64,000 nucleotides of DNA from a virus. The position numbers and the translations under genes were made by a program. Positions 56,357-64,000 of the stretch are shown here, in pieces (the stretch's first letter is position 1; each line of letters starts with the position of its first letter). The stretch spans positions 1-64,000 of the IMG/VR virus record IMGVR_UViG_3300047496_000430. The stretch is one strand, 5' to 3'. The notes below the pieces were generated by a model. That model was not told the origin of the DNA. It was given only the letters and a program-made list of their open reading frames with translations, and did not search any database.

Positions 56357-57930
56357 CAGATGAACTCCGGTGCTCGACCGGCCGCCGCCGGAGTTGTGAT
56401 TCGCTCAGTAGGGGTCGTCTGCCCCTGCTCGGGAGGGTCTCGCTCCGGAGGTCCCGGAGAGAAGATGGGAGGAGCCTGCCGCTTCACTCCACGCAGACGG
56501 TCGATGCCTCGACCCAGAAGAGCACCCGCTTCACTCGTGGCCTTGCCGGCGATGAGATTGCCTGCAAGCGGCATCATTCCGCCAGCGATATTTCCAACCA
56601 CCGAGCCGATGTGTCTTCCGACCGCAGCCCCGCGTCCCTCCCCGCGGTCATCGTACTCTTCACCAGAGACCGCGCGCCGAGCAGCCAGCGCAGCCGGAAG
56701 ACCCACCATCGCCAACGACACAGAGCGCGGCTGTCCGTAACGCTGTTCGTCCCAGCTGGTGCGCAGTGTTCCTGCAGGGTCCTCGCGCAACGCCTTCAAA
56801 TAGCCGGGGATGCTGGTGAGACGCTTGTCTTCGGCTTTCTCCGCCGCCTGCAGACGCTGCTGCACGTCCCCAAGGTGCGCGGTCGCGCGTGCCGCTTGCC
56901 CACGATTCAAGCCAACGACCGCTTTCTCTGCCTTGTCGCGCGCGCGGTGCATCGCCTGTCGCGCATTCCAAGACCCACCGCGCACGCCACGCAGCTCCTC
57001 CGGCGTGAGCATCCCCGTGAGCGAGTGAACTTGCCGCTGCCCGAAGCGCGCGCCGGCGGCGAGAGCTCCCTCGTTCTTGCCGAACTGTGTGAGGTCGATG
57101 CCGGTGCGCGCACCGAATGCACCGCCCAGCCCCGCGCCGAGGAGGCCACCCGTTGCCGCTCCGCGCATGCCCGCCGACAGGCCACTACCGAGCGCGCCAA
57201 GACCATCACTGCCTTCACTCTTCGCTTGCTGGTACGCCGTACGTCCCGTAGCGACACCACCAAGCCCTGCTCCGAGAAGACTGCCCATCCCGAGGCCAGC
57301 TCCCGTGTTGCGGAGCCGCTGCGCCATCGCGCCAGACCAGCCGGCCTGCTTCGCGTGCGACCACGAGGGGGCGAGACTGTTGAGCCGACTCTTCAGCTCC
57401 TCGCTCTCCTCCGAGAGCACCCGCTGCGCGGTAGACGCGTGCCCCTGCAGACGGCCCTTCACGTAGTAGTAGAGGCCGGGGATGCCCTCCTCGTTCACAT
57501 GAGGGATTCCCTGGACCAACGCCTTCGTCTTCTGACCAAGGCCCTTCGCCTTCGCTGCGAGCATCGTCGACGCCGCGTGCTGGTCCTCATGCATCGTCCA
57601 TCCCTCGGGGTGCGAGTGGATGTGGTAGTTCATGTCTGGGTGCCGGAAGGACTGGAAGCGGTCCTGGCCCGCCTCTGGAATCGCGATGGTCACCGGCCGG
57701 AAGCCGAGACTGTGCACGTCCGTCTCAGTGAGCTTGTCCTTCGGGATGACGATGCGCTTGTGGCCCGTACCTGCGTAGACGCCCTGTTCCTTGAGCAGAT
57801 TCGTGAGCTCGCCGAAGCGCCCATGGAGCTGCGCCATCTGCTCCGGCGCGTAGGGCGTCATCTCCCCGGCAGCGAGCTTGCGGAGCTCGTCGCGGAAGGC
57901 GCCCATCACGTCTTCGTTGAGGTCAGGCAT
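56356..57930 (-). CDS. Hypothetical virion protein with His-rich domain and Gly-zippers (524 aa)
   Basis: Start chosen at ATG 57930 (MPDLNEDVMGAFRDELRKLA). Residues 55-140 form a compact domain (HKRIVIPKDKLTETDVHSLG; NYHIHSHPEGWTMHEDQHAA) with five His that could bind metal; the H-x-H-P start recalls JAMM proteases, but the Ser/Asp that should follow are not in place. Then come glycine-zipper stretches (GSLLGAGLGGVATGRTAYQQ; GGLLGAGLGGAFGARTG). Lies right before the portal. Possibly ejected or neck protein; unproved. Confidence 0.7.
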   Translation of the reverse strand: MPDLNEDVMGAFRDELRKLAAGEMTPYAPEQMAQLHGRFGELTNLLKEQGVYAGTGHKRIVIPKDKLTETDVHSLGFRPVTIAIPEAGQDRFQSFRHPDMNYHIHSHPEGWTMHEDQHAASTMLAAKAKGLGQKTKALVQGIPHVNEEGIPGLYYYVKGRLQGHASTAQRVLSEESEELKSRLNSLAPSWSHAKQAGWSGAMAQRLRNTGAGLGMGSLLGAGLGGVATGRTAYQQAKSEGSDGLGALGSGLSAGMRGAATGGLLGAGLGGAFGARTGIDLTQFGKNEGALAAGARFGQRQVHSLTGMLTPEELRGVRGGSWNARQAMHRARDKAEKAVVGLNRGQAARATAHLGDVQQRLQAAEKAEDKRLTSIPGYLKALREDPAGTLRTSWDEQRYGQPRSVSLAMVGLPAALAARRAVSGEEYDDRGEGRGAAVGRHIGSVVGNIAGGMMPLAGNLIAGKATSEAGALLGRGIDRLRGVKRQAPPIFSPGPPERDPPEQGQTTPTERITTPAAAGRAPEFI

Positions 57931-58729
57931 TCGCGAGGAGGGGGAGCTGAAGGTTGAGTCTTGCACGGCTTTCCTCGAGGTACCCGTTGGCGATGGTCAA
58001 ACGGCGCAGCTGCTCATCGACGAGCGACGGGCCCGTGGGCGGCGTGCCTGCCGCGCGCACCGCAGGCCAGCGTTTTCGCAGCTCCTCGGTGTCGATGCCC
58101 TCGGCGGGCACGGTGACGAAGTCCGCGGGCGGCAGCGGCAAGAAGATGCCGTCGTGCTCGTACACGACCGCGATGTACGCCTTCATCTCGCTCGACCACG
58201 CCGTGTCGTCGCGAATGCGGCCAGCGATGTCGCAGCTCACCAAGACCTGGGCGACTGTCGGGACCTGCATCACGTCGAAGTCCGGGAACTCATTGTTGAA
58301 CGCCATCGTGCAGGGGAGAAAGACTTCCCAGCGCTCCCAGTACGAGTCGACGAGGTGCAGGACCTTCAACGCCTGCACCTTCGAGAGGTTCAAGTCGCTG
58401 ACCGACGCCGTCTTGAACGAGTCAGGGATGCCCACCTGCAGCGTCTCCGGCTCCCAGGTGAGCCACTCCGGCCCATATTTTTGCAGCAGAAGCATATCGA
58501 GAACGAGCGGGTGCGCGTCGGGGTGCCGCCAGATGTTGTCCAGCGTCACGCGTTTCGGTACCGCCGGCAGCTTTGTCTCCTTGGTCGGAGACTCGTCGTG
58601 GCTCGTCGTCTCGCCCGGAGATGGGTCCGGCACGTCGATGTTCTCCAGCTTCTTCGGTGCTGGCTTTTGCCCCACCGTGCTGAGCGCCGCGAGGAGCTCA
58701 TCCTCGTGCGTGGGACCTTGAGCTGCCAC
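57923..58729 (-). CDS. Hypothetical protein (268 aa)
   Basis: Residues 1-55 are polar and Pro/Ser-rich; residues 60-260 look globular (VTLDNIWRHPDAHPLVLDML; LSKVQALKVLHLVDSYWERW; GIFLPLPPADFVTVP), with SFKTASVSDLNLSKV in the middle. No family recognised. It is part of the four-gene unit that ends with the portal. Confidence 0.65.
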   Translation of the reverse strand: MAAQGPTHEDELLAALSTVGQKPAPKKLENIDVPDPSPGETTSHDESPTKETKLPAVPKRVTLDNIWRHPDAHPLVLDMLLLQKYGPEWLTWEPETLQVGIPDSFKTASVSDLNLSKVQALKVLHLVDSYWERWEVFLPCTMAFNNEFPDFDVMQVPTVAQVLVSCDIAGRIRDDTAWSSEMKAYIAVVYEHDGIFLPLPPADFVTVPAEGIDTEELRKRWPAVRAAGTPPTGPSLVDEQLRRLTIANGYLEESRARLNLQLPLLANA

Positions 58730-58740
58730 GAAGAAACCTC

Positions 58741-60210
58741 CTAGTACGTGCGCTCGAGGCCGGGCGATGTGTCGTTCGCCATCCGCATCATCATCCGCTT
58801 CTGGTCCAACGGAAGTGCCTTGAAGATGCCCACGGGGTCCTTCTGGAATTCCTTCAGGAAGTCCTCATTAAAGGAGTGCTTCACTGACCACGCGCCGATG
58901 CGCGCCAGACGCCGAAGGTCTTCCTCGGTGACGACGTCGTTGCCGATGACCTCGCTGAACTCTGGCTGCGCCGTCTTCTGACCGCCGAGCACCGAGAAGA
59001 ACGGGTCCGGGATGGTGCGGTCGTAGAGGTGGTCCAGCCCGGCCACCTTGTCGAACTCCCAGAGCGCGAGTGCGACGACTTCGGGGTCGGGTGCAGGCTC
59101 CGCGCTCGCTTCCTTCCACATCTTCTGGCGCGTCTGGTGTTCGATGCCGTTGAGAAGCAGGAGAGCGCCGGTATTTCCGTGGTCGAGCTCGAGGCGTCGG
59201 GCATCGAACGCGACTTTGATTTCATCTTCGGGAGCGAACGTGGAGGAGCCGTACTTCTCGACGATGGGCGCGACGGCGACACTGAGTGCTGCCGCGCGCT
59301 TGAAGAGGTTGTGCGCGAATTCGCGACGCTCCTCGACAGGCATCATCGGGGCGTAGTCGACGAAATACGAGCTGGCTGCCTTGACCTGCGCGTAGCTATC
59401 GAGTGGGTAGCGCCCCGTCGAAGGAAGCGCGTAGTGCCCGACCTTCTTCGCCGTTTCGTACTTGGGTGGGTTCTTGTCTGTGACATCGACGTGCCGCGCC
59501 TGCGGCAGCGCATCAGGCTGCTCGGCAGTCGGGGGGTTCACCACGTCCGGAAGCACTTCCTTGTCGCCGCGCGAACCAGCGACGAGATGTCCGAGCGCGG
59601 CCGTCTTGGTCACAACTGTCTTCGAGGCGGTACCCGTCGAAGGCGTTGGTACCGAGAGCGGTGCAGTGGTGGTGCCGTTGATTTCACCGAGCTTCGCCTG
59701 TGCGAGAAGACTGGCGCGCTCGTGCGGAGTGACGATGCCCCCGTGCTCTCCCTCCAGCGCGCGTGATGCGGCCAGATTGCCCTGAATCGCCTGGTGCGTG
59801 TTCTGCGCGATGGGAACCGCGAGGCCGGCGCGCATCAGCGCCTCGACACCGAATGCGACCTTCTCGAGGACCTCGGGGACACCGACACGAAACATTGCGC
59901 AGGCCTCCTTGAGGTTCTGCGCTGCAACCTTCTGCGCTTCCGTCGGGAGCTTGTGGCCCGTCTTGAGGAAGAAGTCGAGGGCGAGCTGGGTATTGCCCTC
60001 ATCGACGCAAGCGAACTTCCGAATGGTCTCTGTTCCATTCACCAGAACCACTGCGAAAGCCTCGTCCGGAAGACGACTGAGCTCTTCCGTCGTCAGGCGG
60101 TGCGCCGTCTTCACGGAGCCAGGGATGGCGTCGAACGTCGGGTAGACCGACCGGAGAACCGCCCCGTCGAAGTCATCGTGGACATCCAACACAAGCCCGC
60201 TCGTGTGCAT
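58741..60210 (-). CDS. Large hypothetical virion protein (489 aa)
   Basis: N-terminus looks like a beta domain (TSGLVLDVHDDFDGAVLRSV; AFAVVLVNGTETIRKFACVD), followed by helical regions, a Thr/Pro-rich linker with TKTAALGHL, and a helical C-terminal half. K-T-A occurs about three times. First gene of the unit that ends with the portal; the 109-base divergent gap to 60320 probably holds its promoter, but none is clear. Confidence 0.65.
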   Translation of the reverse strand: MHTSGLVLDVHDDFDGAVLRSVYPTFDAIPGSVKTAHRLTTEELSRLPDEAFAVVLVNGTETIRKFACVDEGNTQLALDFFLKTGHKLPTEAQKVAAQNLKEACAMFRVGVPEVLEKVAFGVEALMRAGLAVPIAQNTHQAIQGNLAASRALEGEHGGIVTPHERASLLAQAKLGEINGTTTAPLSVPTPSTGTASKTVVTKTAALGHLVAGSRGDKEVLPDVVNPPTAEQPDALPQARHVDVTDKNPPKYETAKKVGHYALPSTGRYPLDSYAQVKAASSYFVDYAPMMPVEERREFAHNLFKRAAALSVAVAPIVEKYGSSTFAPEDEIKVAFDARRLELDHGNTGALLLLNGIEHQTRQKMWKEASAEPAPDPEVVALALWEFDKVAGLDHLYDRTIPDPFFSVLGGQKTAQPEFSEVIGNDVVTEEDLRRLARIGAWSVKHSFNEDFLKEFQKDPVGIFKALPLDQKRMMMRMANDTSPGLERTY

Positions 60211-60319
60211 TCAAGACTCCTTCTGCGCGACAGTACCCGGCGTTTCAGCTCACGCGCAACAGTAACGGCACTGCTGGCATAAGAGAATCGGACAGCGACG
60301 GCTAGTCCTGGAGGATAAC

Positions 60320-60937
60320 ATGAGCGCAGGCAGCATTCCTGCTTGTTTCGGCAAAGAGCACGACCCTGCCGTACCGCACTGCGCGGGCGGCCCTGACCCC
60401 ACGTACCTGCATCCCGTCACGCAGTTGCGTGTGCGTCAACGCTGCGACTTCTACGACGCGTGCGGAGCAAGAACAGCCGCCGCGACGGCAGCGAACCGTC
60501 TGATAGCGCCACAAGCACTACTTCGCCCTCCGGAGCAGCAGCCGCAGGCGCAGCAGGGCCAACCACAACTGGCACCCGGGATGTCCATCCCGTTCAACGC
60601 GTATCTCCGAGCGAGTGCGCTACAAGCAGAACAAACGCGCCAAGCCGCGATGGCTCAGCCACAGCAACAACGCCCGTTCTTTCAGCCACAACAGCAACAA
60701 CAACCCCACTACGCACAGCCGCCCATACCCGGGGCGCTGTACCCAGCGCAGCAGTTCCAGCTCAACTACATGATGCCGGGCTACTTGACCGCGCCCGAGC
60801 AACGCGCACCTGGCGAGTCCGTCTGGTCAGTGGTACTTCGCGAGGTCTTGCGCGCCATCTTCAAGTCCGTCGGTCACACCATCGCGCATCACTTCGACGC
60901 GAATACGCTCAAAGGACCGCCTCCGCCGAACCGGTGA
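60320..60937 (+). CDS. Gln/Pro-rich protein with Cys knuckle (205 aa)
   Basis: GGAGG lies five bases before ATG 60320. Residues 9-48 hold four Cys (C9...C21...C42...C48) in a compact knuckle. Residues 70-145 are Gln/Pro-rich low complexity (PEQQPQAQQGQPQL; FFQPQQQQQPHYAQ), and the C-terminal 45 residues form a helix (VWSVVLREVLRAIFKSVGHT). Function unknown; the layout (knuckle, linker, helix) suggests a protein-protein adaptor. A perfect hairpin follows the stop. Confidence 0.7.
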   Translation: MSAGSIPACFGKEHDPAVPHCAGGPDPTYLHPVTQLRVRQRCDFYDACGARTAAATAANRLIAPQALLRPPEQQPQAQQGQPQLAPGMSIPFNAYLRASALQAEQTRQAAMAQPQQQRPFFQPQQQQQPHYAQPPIPGALYPAQQFQLNYMMPGYLTAPEQRAPGESVWSVVLREVLRAIFKSVGHTIAHHFDANTLKGPPPPNR

Positions 60938-60942
60938 CACAG

Positions 60943-60965
60943 GAGCCCCGGCTAGTCCGGGGCTC
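60943..60965 (+). terminator. Nine-bp GC-rich hairpin between genes, without T-tract
   Basis: GAGCCCCGG (60943-60951) pairs perfectly with CCGGGGCTC (60957-60965) around CTAGT. No run of T follows, so it may be a weak terminator, an mRNA processing or stability element rather than a full stop; the helicase gene starts 22 bases later. Confidence 0.45.
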
Positions 60966-60986
60966 GTCACTCACTCTAGGACCTGC

Positions 60987-62729
60987 ATGAACGTTCTGAT
61001 TCGCAAGCCGGACATCGGGTATCTCGACAGCGTCCTCTATGTACCGAAGTCGAAGGTGAACGCCGAAGGATTGAAGAGAGCCCTCACTTTTCAGACGAAC
61101 GACCAGCAGAATCCGCTCCCGTTCACGCTCTACAAGGAGACAGAGCACCACCTGCTCTTGCCCCGCGAGTTCTGGCTTCCTGAGGACTTCCTCTTCCCCG
61201 TCGTGGACTGCCGCCCCCAGACATTCCCGGAAGTGGAAATCAACAGCCGCATCCAGCTCGACCACGAGATGCGCGGGGGCAAGCTCGTACCGACGGGCAA
61301 GTCTGTACAGCAAGACGCGATGCGCGCACTCCTTCAGGGTCGCGGCGGCGTTCTCCAGCTGGCGTGCGGCTCGGGCAAGACAGTCGTTGCGCTCGACTTC
61401 ATTGCTCGCCGGCGAACACCGGCACTCATCCTCCTCGACACTGAGGAGCTGATTCGCCAGTGGAGCGAAGAAATCGCGATGTTCCTGGACGTGCCTGGCG
61501 GCATCGGCTTGATGAAGGGCAAGGTCTTCGACTGGAAGAAGTCTGTCGTCATCGCGACGTACCACTCGCTGGCTGCGCACGCGAAGACGATGCCGGAGGA
61601 GGTCCGCCGCTGGTTTGGCACCATCGTCTGGGACGAGGCTCACCACGTCGCAGCTCCGACGTTCTCTCGCAGCGCCGACCTCTTCTATGGTTACCGCCTC
61701 GGCCTGACTGCAACGCCTGACCGTGAAGATGGCCGACACGTCATCTACAACTTCCACATCGGTCCGACGCTCTACAAGAACCTCAAGCAGGACCTCAAGC
61801 CGCGCATCTACTTCATCTGGACAGGACTCGCACTCGACCCGACAGACACGAGGGTCCAAGAGGAGACACGCGACGTCAACGGTGAGCTCCACATCGGCAA
61901 GGTGGCCGCCTTTCTCGGGAAGTGGCCGCCACGCATCCAGTTCGTACTCGACCAAATCACGCTGGCCACCGCGCAGAATCGAAAGGTGTTGGTCCTCTCG
62001 AAGTCTGTTGACGCGCTGGTGAATCTGCTTGGTGCGTGGAACAAGCAGAGTTCGCTCTACAGCGACATCCCCTTCCCCACTGCGCAGGACGTGGGTGAAA
62101 CAGAACCACCGGTAGAGCTCGAAGCGAAAGACTACGAGCGCACGGTGAAGCAGCTGCACGTCACCATCGGAAAGCTCGCGGCGCTCGCGGACAAGACGTC
62201 GGTCAAGGCACAAAGTCTCCAGAGCCAGAAGAACGCCATCGAGCTCATGCTGACGCGCCACGAAGTCTGGAAGAAGTGCGCAGCTATCTGGAACAAGAAG
62301 CGTAGTGAATTCCTAAAGCAGCTCTTGACGGTGCCCAGCACCGCAGGCTTGATGATTCACAAGGTGCCCGCCAAGAAACGCGGTGCGATGTTGCGCGCCA
62401 AGCAGGTCACCTTCGCCATCTCAAAGTACGGGCGTGAGGGCCTCAACGAGAAGAGCCTCGACACGGTGTTGGTACTCGAACCCATCCGTAGCAGGGGCAG
62501 TTTGCAGCAGCTGATGGGCCGCGTACTGCGCGCGCTCGAGGGCAAGAAGGAGCCGGTCGTCGTGTTCTTCGAAGACGACATCGGACCCTTCATAGGGATG
62601 TGCACACGTCTCCGTCAGCATCTGCGCGAATGGTCGCCAGAAGACGGCGGCCCGTTTCACTACGAGCTGCTCGGACACCCAACCAGTAAAGGCAAAGGAA
62701 ACACATGGACAACAACGGCGCGTCCCTGA
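60987..62729 (+). CDS. SF2 DEAH-box helicase, UvsW/XPB-like (580 aa)
   Basis: Motif I ACGSGKT (126-132), motif II D-E-A-H (216-219), motif III T-A-T-P (241-244), and a motif-VI-like QLMGRVLRALEGK near residue 510. The first 100 residues form an extra N-terminal domain, and there is a coiled helical insert around 360-430. Such helicases act in recombination, fork regression or R-loop removal (T4 UvsW), which would serve phage replication. TAGGA lies five bases before the ATG. Confidence 0.9.
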   Translation: MNVLIRKPDIGYLDSVLYVPKSKVNAEGLKRALTFQTNDQQNPLPFTLYKETEHHLLLPREFWLPEDFLFPVVDCRPQTFPEVEINSRIQLDHEMRGGKLVPTGKSVQQDAMRALLQGRGGVLQLACGSGKTVVALDFIARRRTPALILLDTEELIRQWSEEIAMFLDVPGGIGLMKGKVFDWKKSVVIATYHSLAAHAKTMPEEVRRWFGTIVWDEAHHVAAPTFSRSADLFYGYRLGLTATPDREDGRHVIYNFHIGPTLYKNLKQDLKPRIYFIWTGLALDPTDTRVQEETRDVNGELHIGKVAAFLGKWPPRIQFVLDQITLATAQNRKVLVLSKSVDALVNLLGAWNKQSSLYSDIPFPTAQDVGETEPPVELEAKDYERTVKQLHVTIGKLAALADKTSVKAQSLQSQKNAIELMLTRHEVWKKCAAIWNKKRSEFLKQLLTVPSTAGLMIHKVPAKKRGAMLRAKQVTFAISKYGREGLNEKSLDTVLVLEPIRSRGSLQQLMGRVLRALEGKKEPVVVFFEDDIGPFIGMCTRLRQHLREWSPEDGGPFHYELLGHPTSKGKGNTWTTTARP

Positions 62730-63199
62730 GCGAAGTCAGACACAACGTCAAAGAGAAGTGGGCTGTGTTCGTCTGCGGCAACCGCTGCATCATCGGCCGA
62801 CTTCTGCAGTTCGAAGAAGGGGACCGCGCAGAGCTGAGCAACGGCGAGCTCGCCGACGCCGTAGAAGCGACGCCAGTTCTTCGTCTCGGCAGCGCCATCG
62901 ACCTCTTCTCGCCGCTCCGCCCTGTTCAAGTGCAAGGCGCAGACGGCAAGCCGGCAATGGCCTTCGCACGCGACCCGGTAGTCACGGCGCTCGACTTCAC
63001 GGTGCACCCCGTCACCGTGAACATGCGGAGCTACGACTTCTTCTACGTCATCGACGAGATGCACGAAGACGACAAGAAGACCTACCTCGGCTTCATCAAG
63101 AACGTCCAGGAGATGTCCCAACGCTCACGCGCAGCGAAGCTCGACATCGTGCTTCCCGGCAACGGTCCATTGCCCCAGCCACCGCAGCGGCGAGGCTGA
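62705..63199 (+). CDS. Hypothetical protein (164 aa)
   Basis: AAAGGA lies five bases before ATG 62705, inside the helicase's last codons (25-base overlap). The sequence is beta-rich (KWAVFVCGNRCIIGRLLQFE; AMAFARDPVVTALDFTVHPV) then helical (EDDKKTYLGFIKNVQEMSQR), with a Pro/Gln/Arg tail. No family recognised. It lies between helicase and uracil-DNA glycosylase, so a DNA-related role is possible. Confidence 0.7.
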   Translation: MDNNGASLSEVRHNVKEKWAVFVCGNRCIIGRLLQFEEGDRAELSNGELADAVEATPVLRLGSAIDLFSPLRPVQVQGADGKPAMAFARDPVVTALDFTVHPVTVNMRSYDFFYVIDEMHEDDKKTYLGFIKNVQEMSQRSRAAKLDIVLPGNGPLPQPPQRRG

Positions 63200-64000
63200 T
63201 GGTCCCCTCGTACAAGAAGTCGTTACAGGTCCTCTACGACGAGTGGAAGGACTGCAGCGCCTGCGCTCTGGGTGAACAGCGCATCGCGCGCAACGGCCAC
63301 TTTGTCTTCGGGACGGGGACGCTCCGCAGCATCATGTTCATCGGCGAGGGTCCAGGAGACAACGAGGAGCAGGCCGGACAGCCCTTCTGTGGAAAGTCCG
63401 GCACGCTCTTGCGTTCTGTGCTCAAGGCGCTCCAGGTGGAGGACTTCTACCTGACCAATCTGGTGGCGTGCCGGTCCTGCTCTCCACAGGTCGACGCCGC
63501 AGGACAACCAGTCTTCTTCCAACGTCGGCGCGGCCCGCCACGTCAGATGTTCCGCGATGAACCGCCGACCACATCACAAGTGAAGGCATGTCTCCCCCGC
63601 CTCCAGCAGGAAATCTACCTCGTCGACCCCGTCGTCATCGTGGGCCTGGGCGCAGAGTCTACGCGCGCGCTCGCCGGTAGCGGCATCAGCATCACCAAGG
63701 AGCGCGGTGACGACTACCGCATCTCCATCCCGGGCGCTCACTTCAAGCCCGTACTGACAGGCAAGAAGGAATGGGCGCACGGACGCAAGGACGCGCTGAC
63801 CTATCCCGTCGAGCAAGGCGAGGTCGACTACTTGTTCATCCCCACGTTGCACCCCGCATACGTGCTGCGGAAGAAGGACGACAAGGACATCGACAGCCCC
63901 TACCGCCAGTTCGTGACGGACGTGCGAAAGGCCGCGCGCGTCTACGAGGAGTACCTCAAAGAGACACACGGCATTCGCCTGAAGGCACGAGAAACGCCGT
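63199..64000 (+). CDS. Family-4 uracil-DNA glycosylase, C-terminus cut by window edge (267+ aa)
   Basis: C-x2-C (KDCSACALGEQ) near the N-terminus, motif A GEGPGDNEEQAGQPFCGKSG, a second Cys pair after LTNLVACRSC, and motif B LHPAYVLRKK match the family-4 (iron-sulfur, SPO1-polymerase-like) uracil-DNA glycosylases, which remove uracil from DNA. A long insert between the two Cys-rich parts is longer than in the usual 190-230 residue enzymes. Start ATG overlaps the upstream stop (TGATG). Still open at 64000. Confidence 0.85.
   Translation, partial: MVPSYKKSLQVLYDEWKDCSACALGEQRIARNGHFVFGTGTLRSIMFIGEGPGDNEEQAGQPFCGKSGTLLRSVLKALQVEDFYLTNLVACRSCSPQVDAAGQPVFFQRRRGPPRQMFRDEPPTTSQVKACLPRLQQEIYLVDPVVIVGLGAESTRALAGSGISITKERGDDYRISIPGAHFKPVLTGKKEWAHGRKDALTYPVEQGEVDYLFIPTLHPAYVLRKKDDKDIDSPYRQFVTDVRKAARVYEEYLKETHGIRLKARETP

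Noticed and set aside
53867-56740. 957-codon open frame on the plus strand
   Set aside because: Runs across the end of the VWA gene, the small gene and the terminator and then antisense to the portal; composition is Arg/His/Leu-rich shadow.
57560-57640. JAMM-type metalloprotease in gene 56356-57930
   Set aside because: H-x-H-P is present, but the Ser and Asp required at the fixed spacing are not.
60909-62261. 450-codon open frame on the minus strand
   Set aside because: Antisense to the helicase, which has complete SF2 motifs; no ribosome site or domain.
1-64000. tRNA genes, CRISPR arrays, insertion sequences, attachment sites
   Set aside because: No cloverleaf-like stretch, no spaced repeat array, no transposase or terminal inverted repeats, and no integrase were seen on either strand.

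Overview
The window is a compact piece of a large, GC-rich, tailed phage with a contractile tail (a myovirus of jumbo-phage type). The evidence is a tail sheath (16500-19586), a tail tube (15716-16474), a capsid protein (26988-28115), a large terminase (35330-37141), a portal (54278-56356) and dozens of virion-like proteins. They are packed head to tail with ATGA/TGATG start-stop overlaps and almost no intergenic DNA. I see no tRNA, rRNA, CRISPR array or insertion sequence. The host cannot be read from the sequence; the base composition suits a high-GC proteobacterium or relative.

Layout. Most genes are on the minus strand and run from about 60.2 kb down to 1. In transcription order: three virion proteins and the portal (60210-54278); a fused beta-beta' RNA polymerase with an HNH endonuclease behind it (49668-42647); a baseplate/spike-like protein, large virion proteins and terminase (42645-35330); a head block with protease-like, capsid and accessory proteins (34584-26988); neck, sheath and tube (26908-15716); small membrane and fibre-like proteins (15703-13363); a lysine/alanine-rich protein; and then nucleotide metabolism (dCMP deaminase, dNMP kinase), small zinc-ribbon proteins and a likely frameshifted tail-assembly chaperone (3704-1999).

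Plus-strand islands interrupt this: 8718-9158; 10388-13366 (lipoprotein, papain-like protease, unknowns); a MerR/excisionase-like regulator (34617-35333); a possible small gene (37195-37497); an operon with a MoxR AAA+ ATPase and a VWA/HExxH partner, divergent from the RNA polymerase (49787-54230); and a right-hand block with an SF2 helicase and a family-4 uracil-DNA glycosylase (60320-64000).

The most unusual points are: (1) an intein in the zinc site of dCMP deaminase with a homing-endonuclease-like gene encoded antisense and wholly inside the intein; (2) a single-chain beta-beta' RNA polymerase of about 2,150 residues next to a MoxR-VWA operon; (3) a canonical -1 frameshift heptamer one codon before the stop of the chaperone-like gene, with an open -1 frame into the next gene; and (4) three convergent gene pairs that each share a 4-base double stop (CTAA/TTAG).
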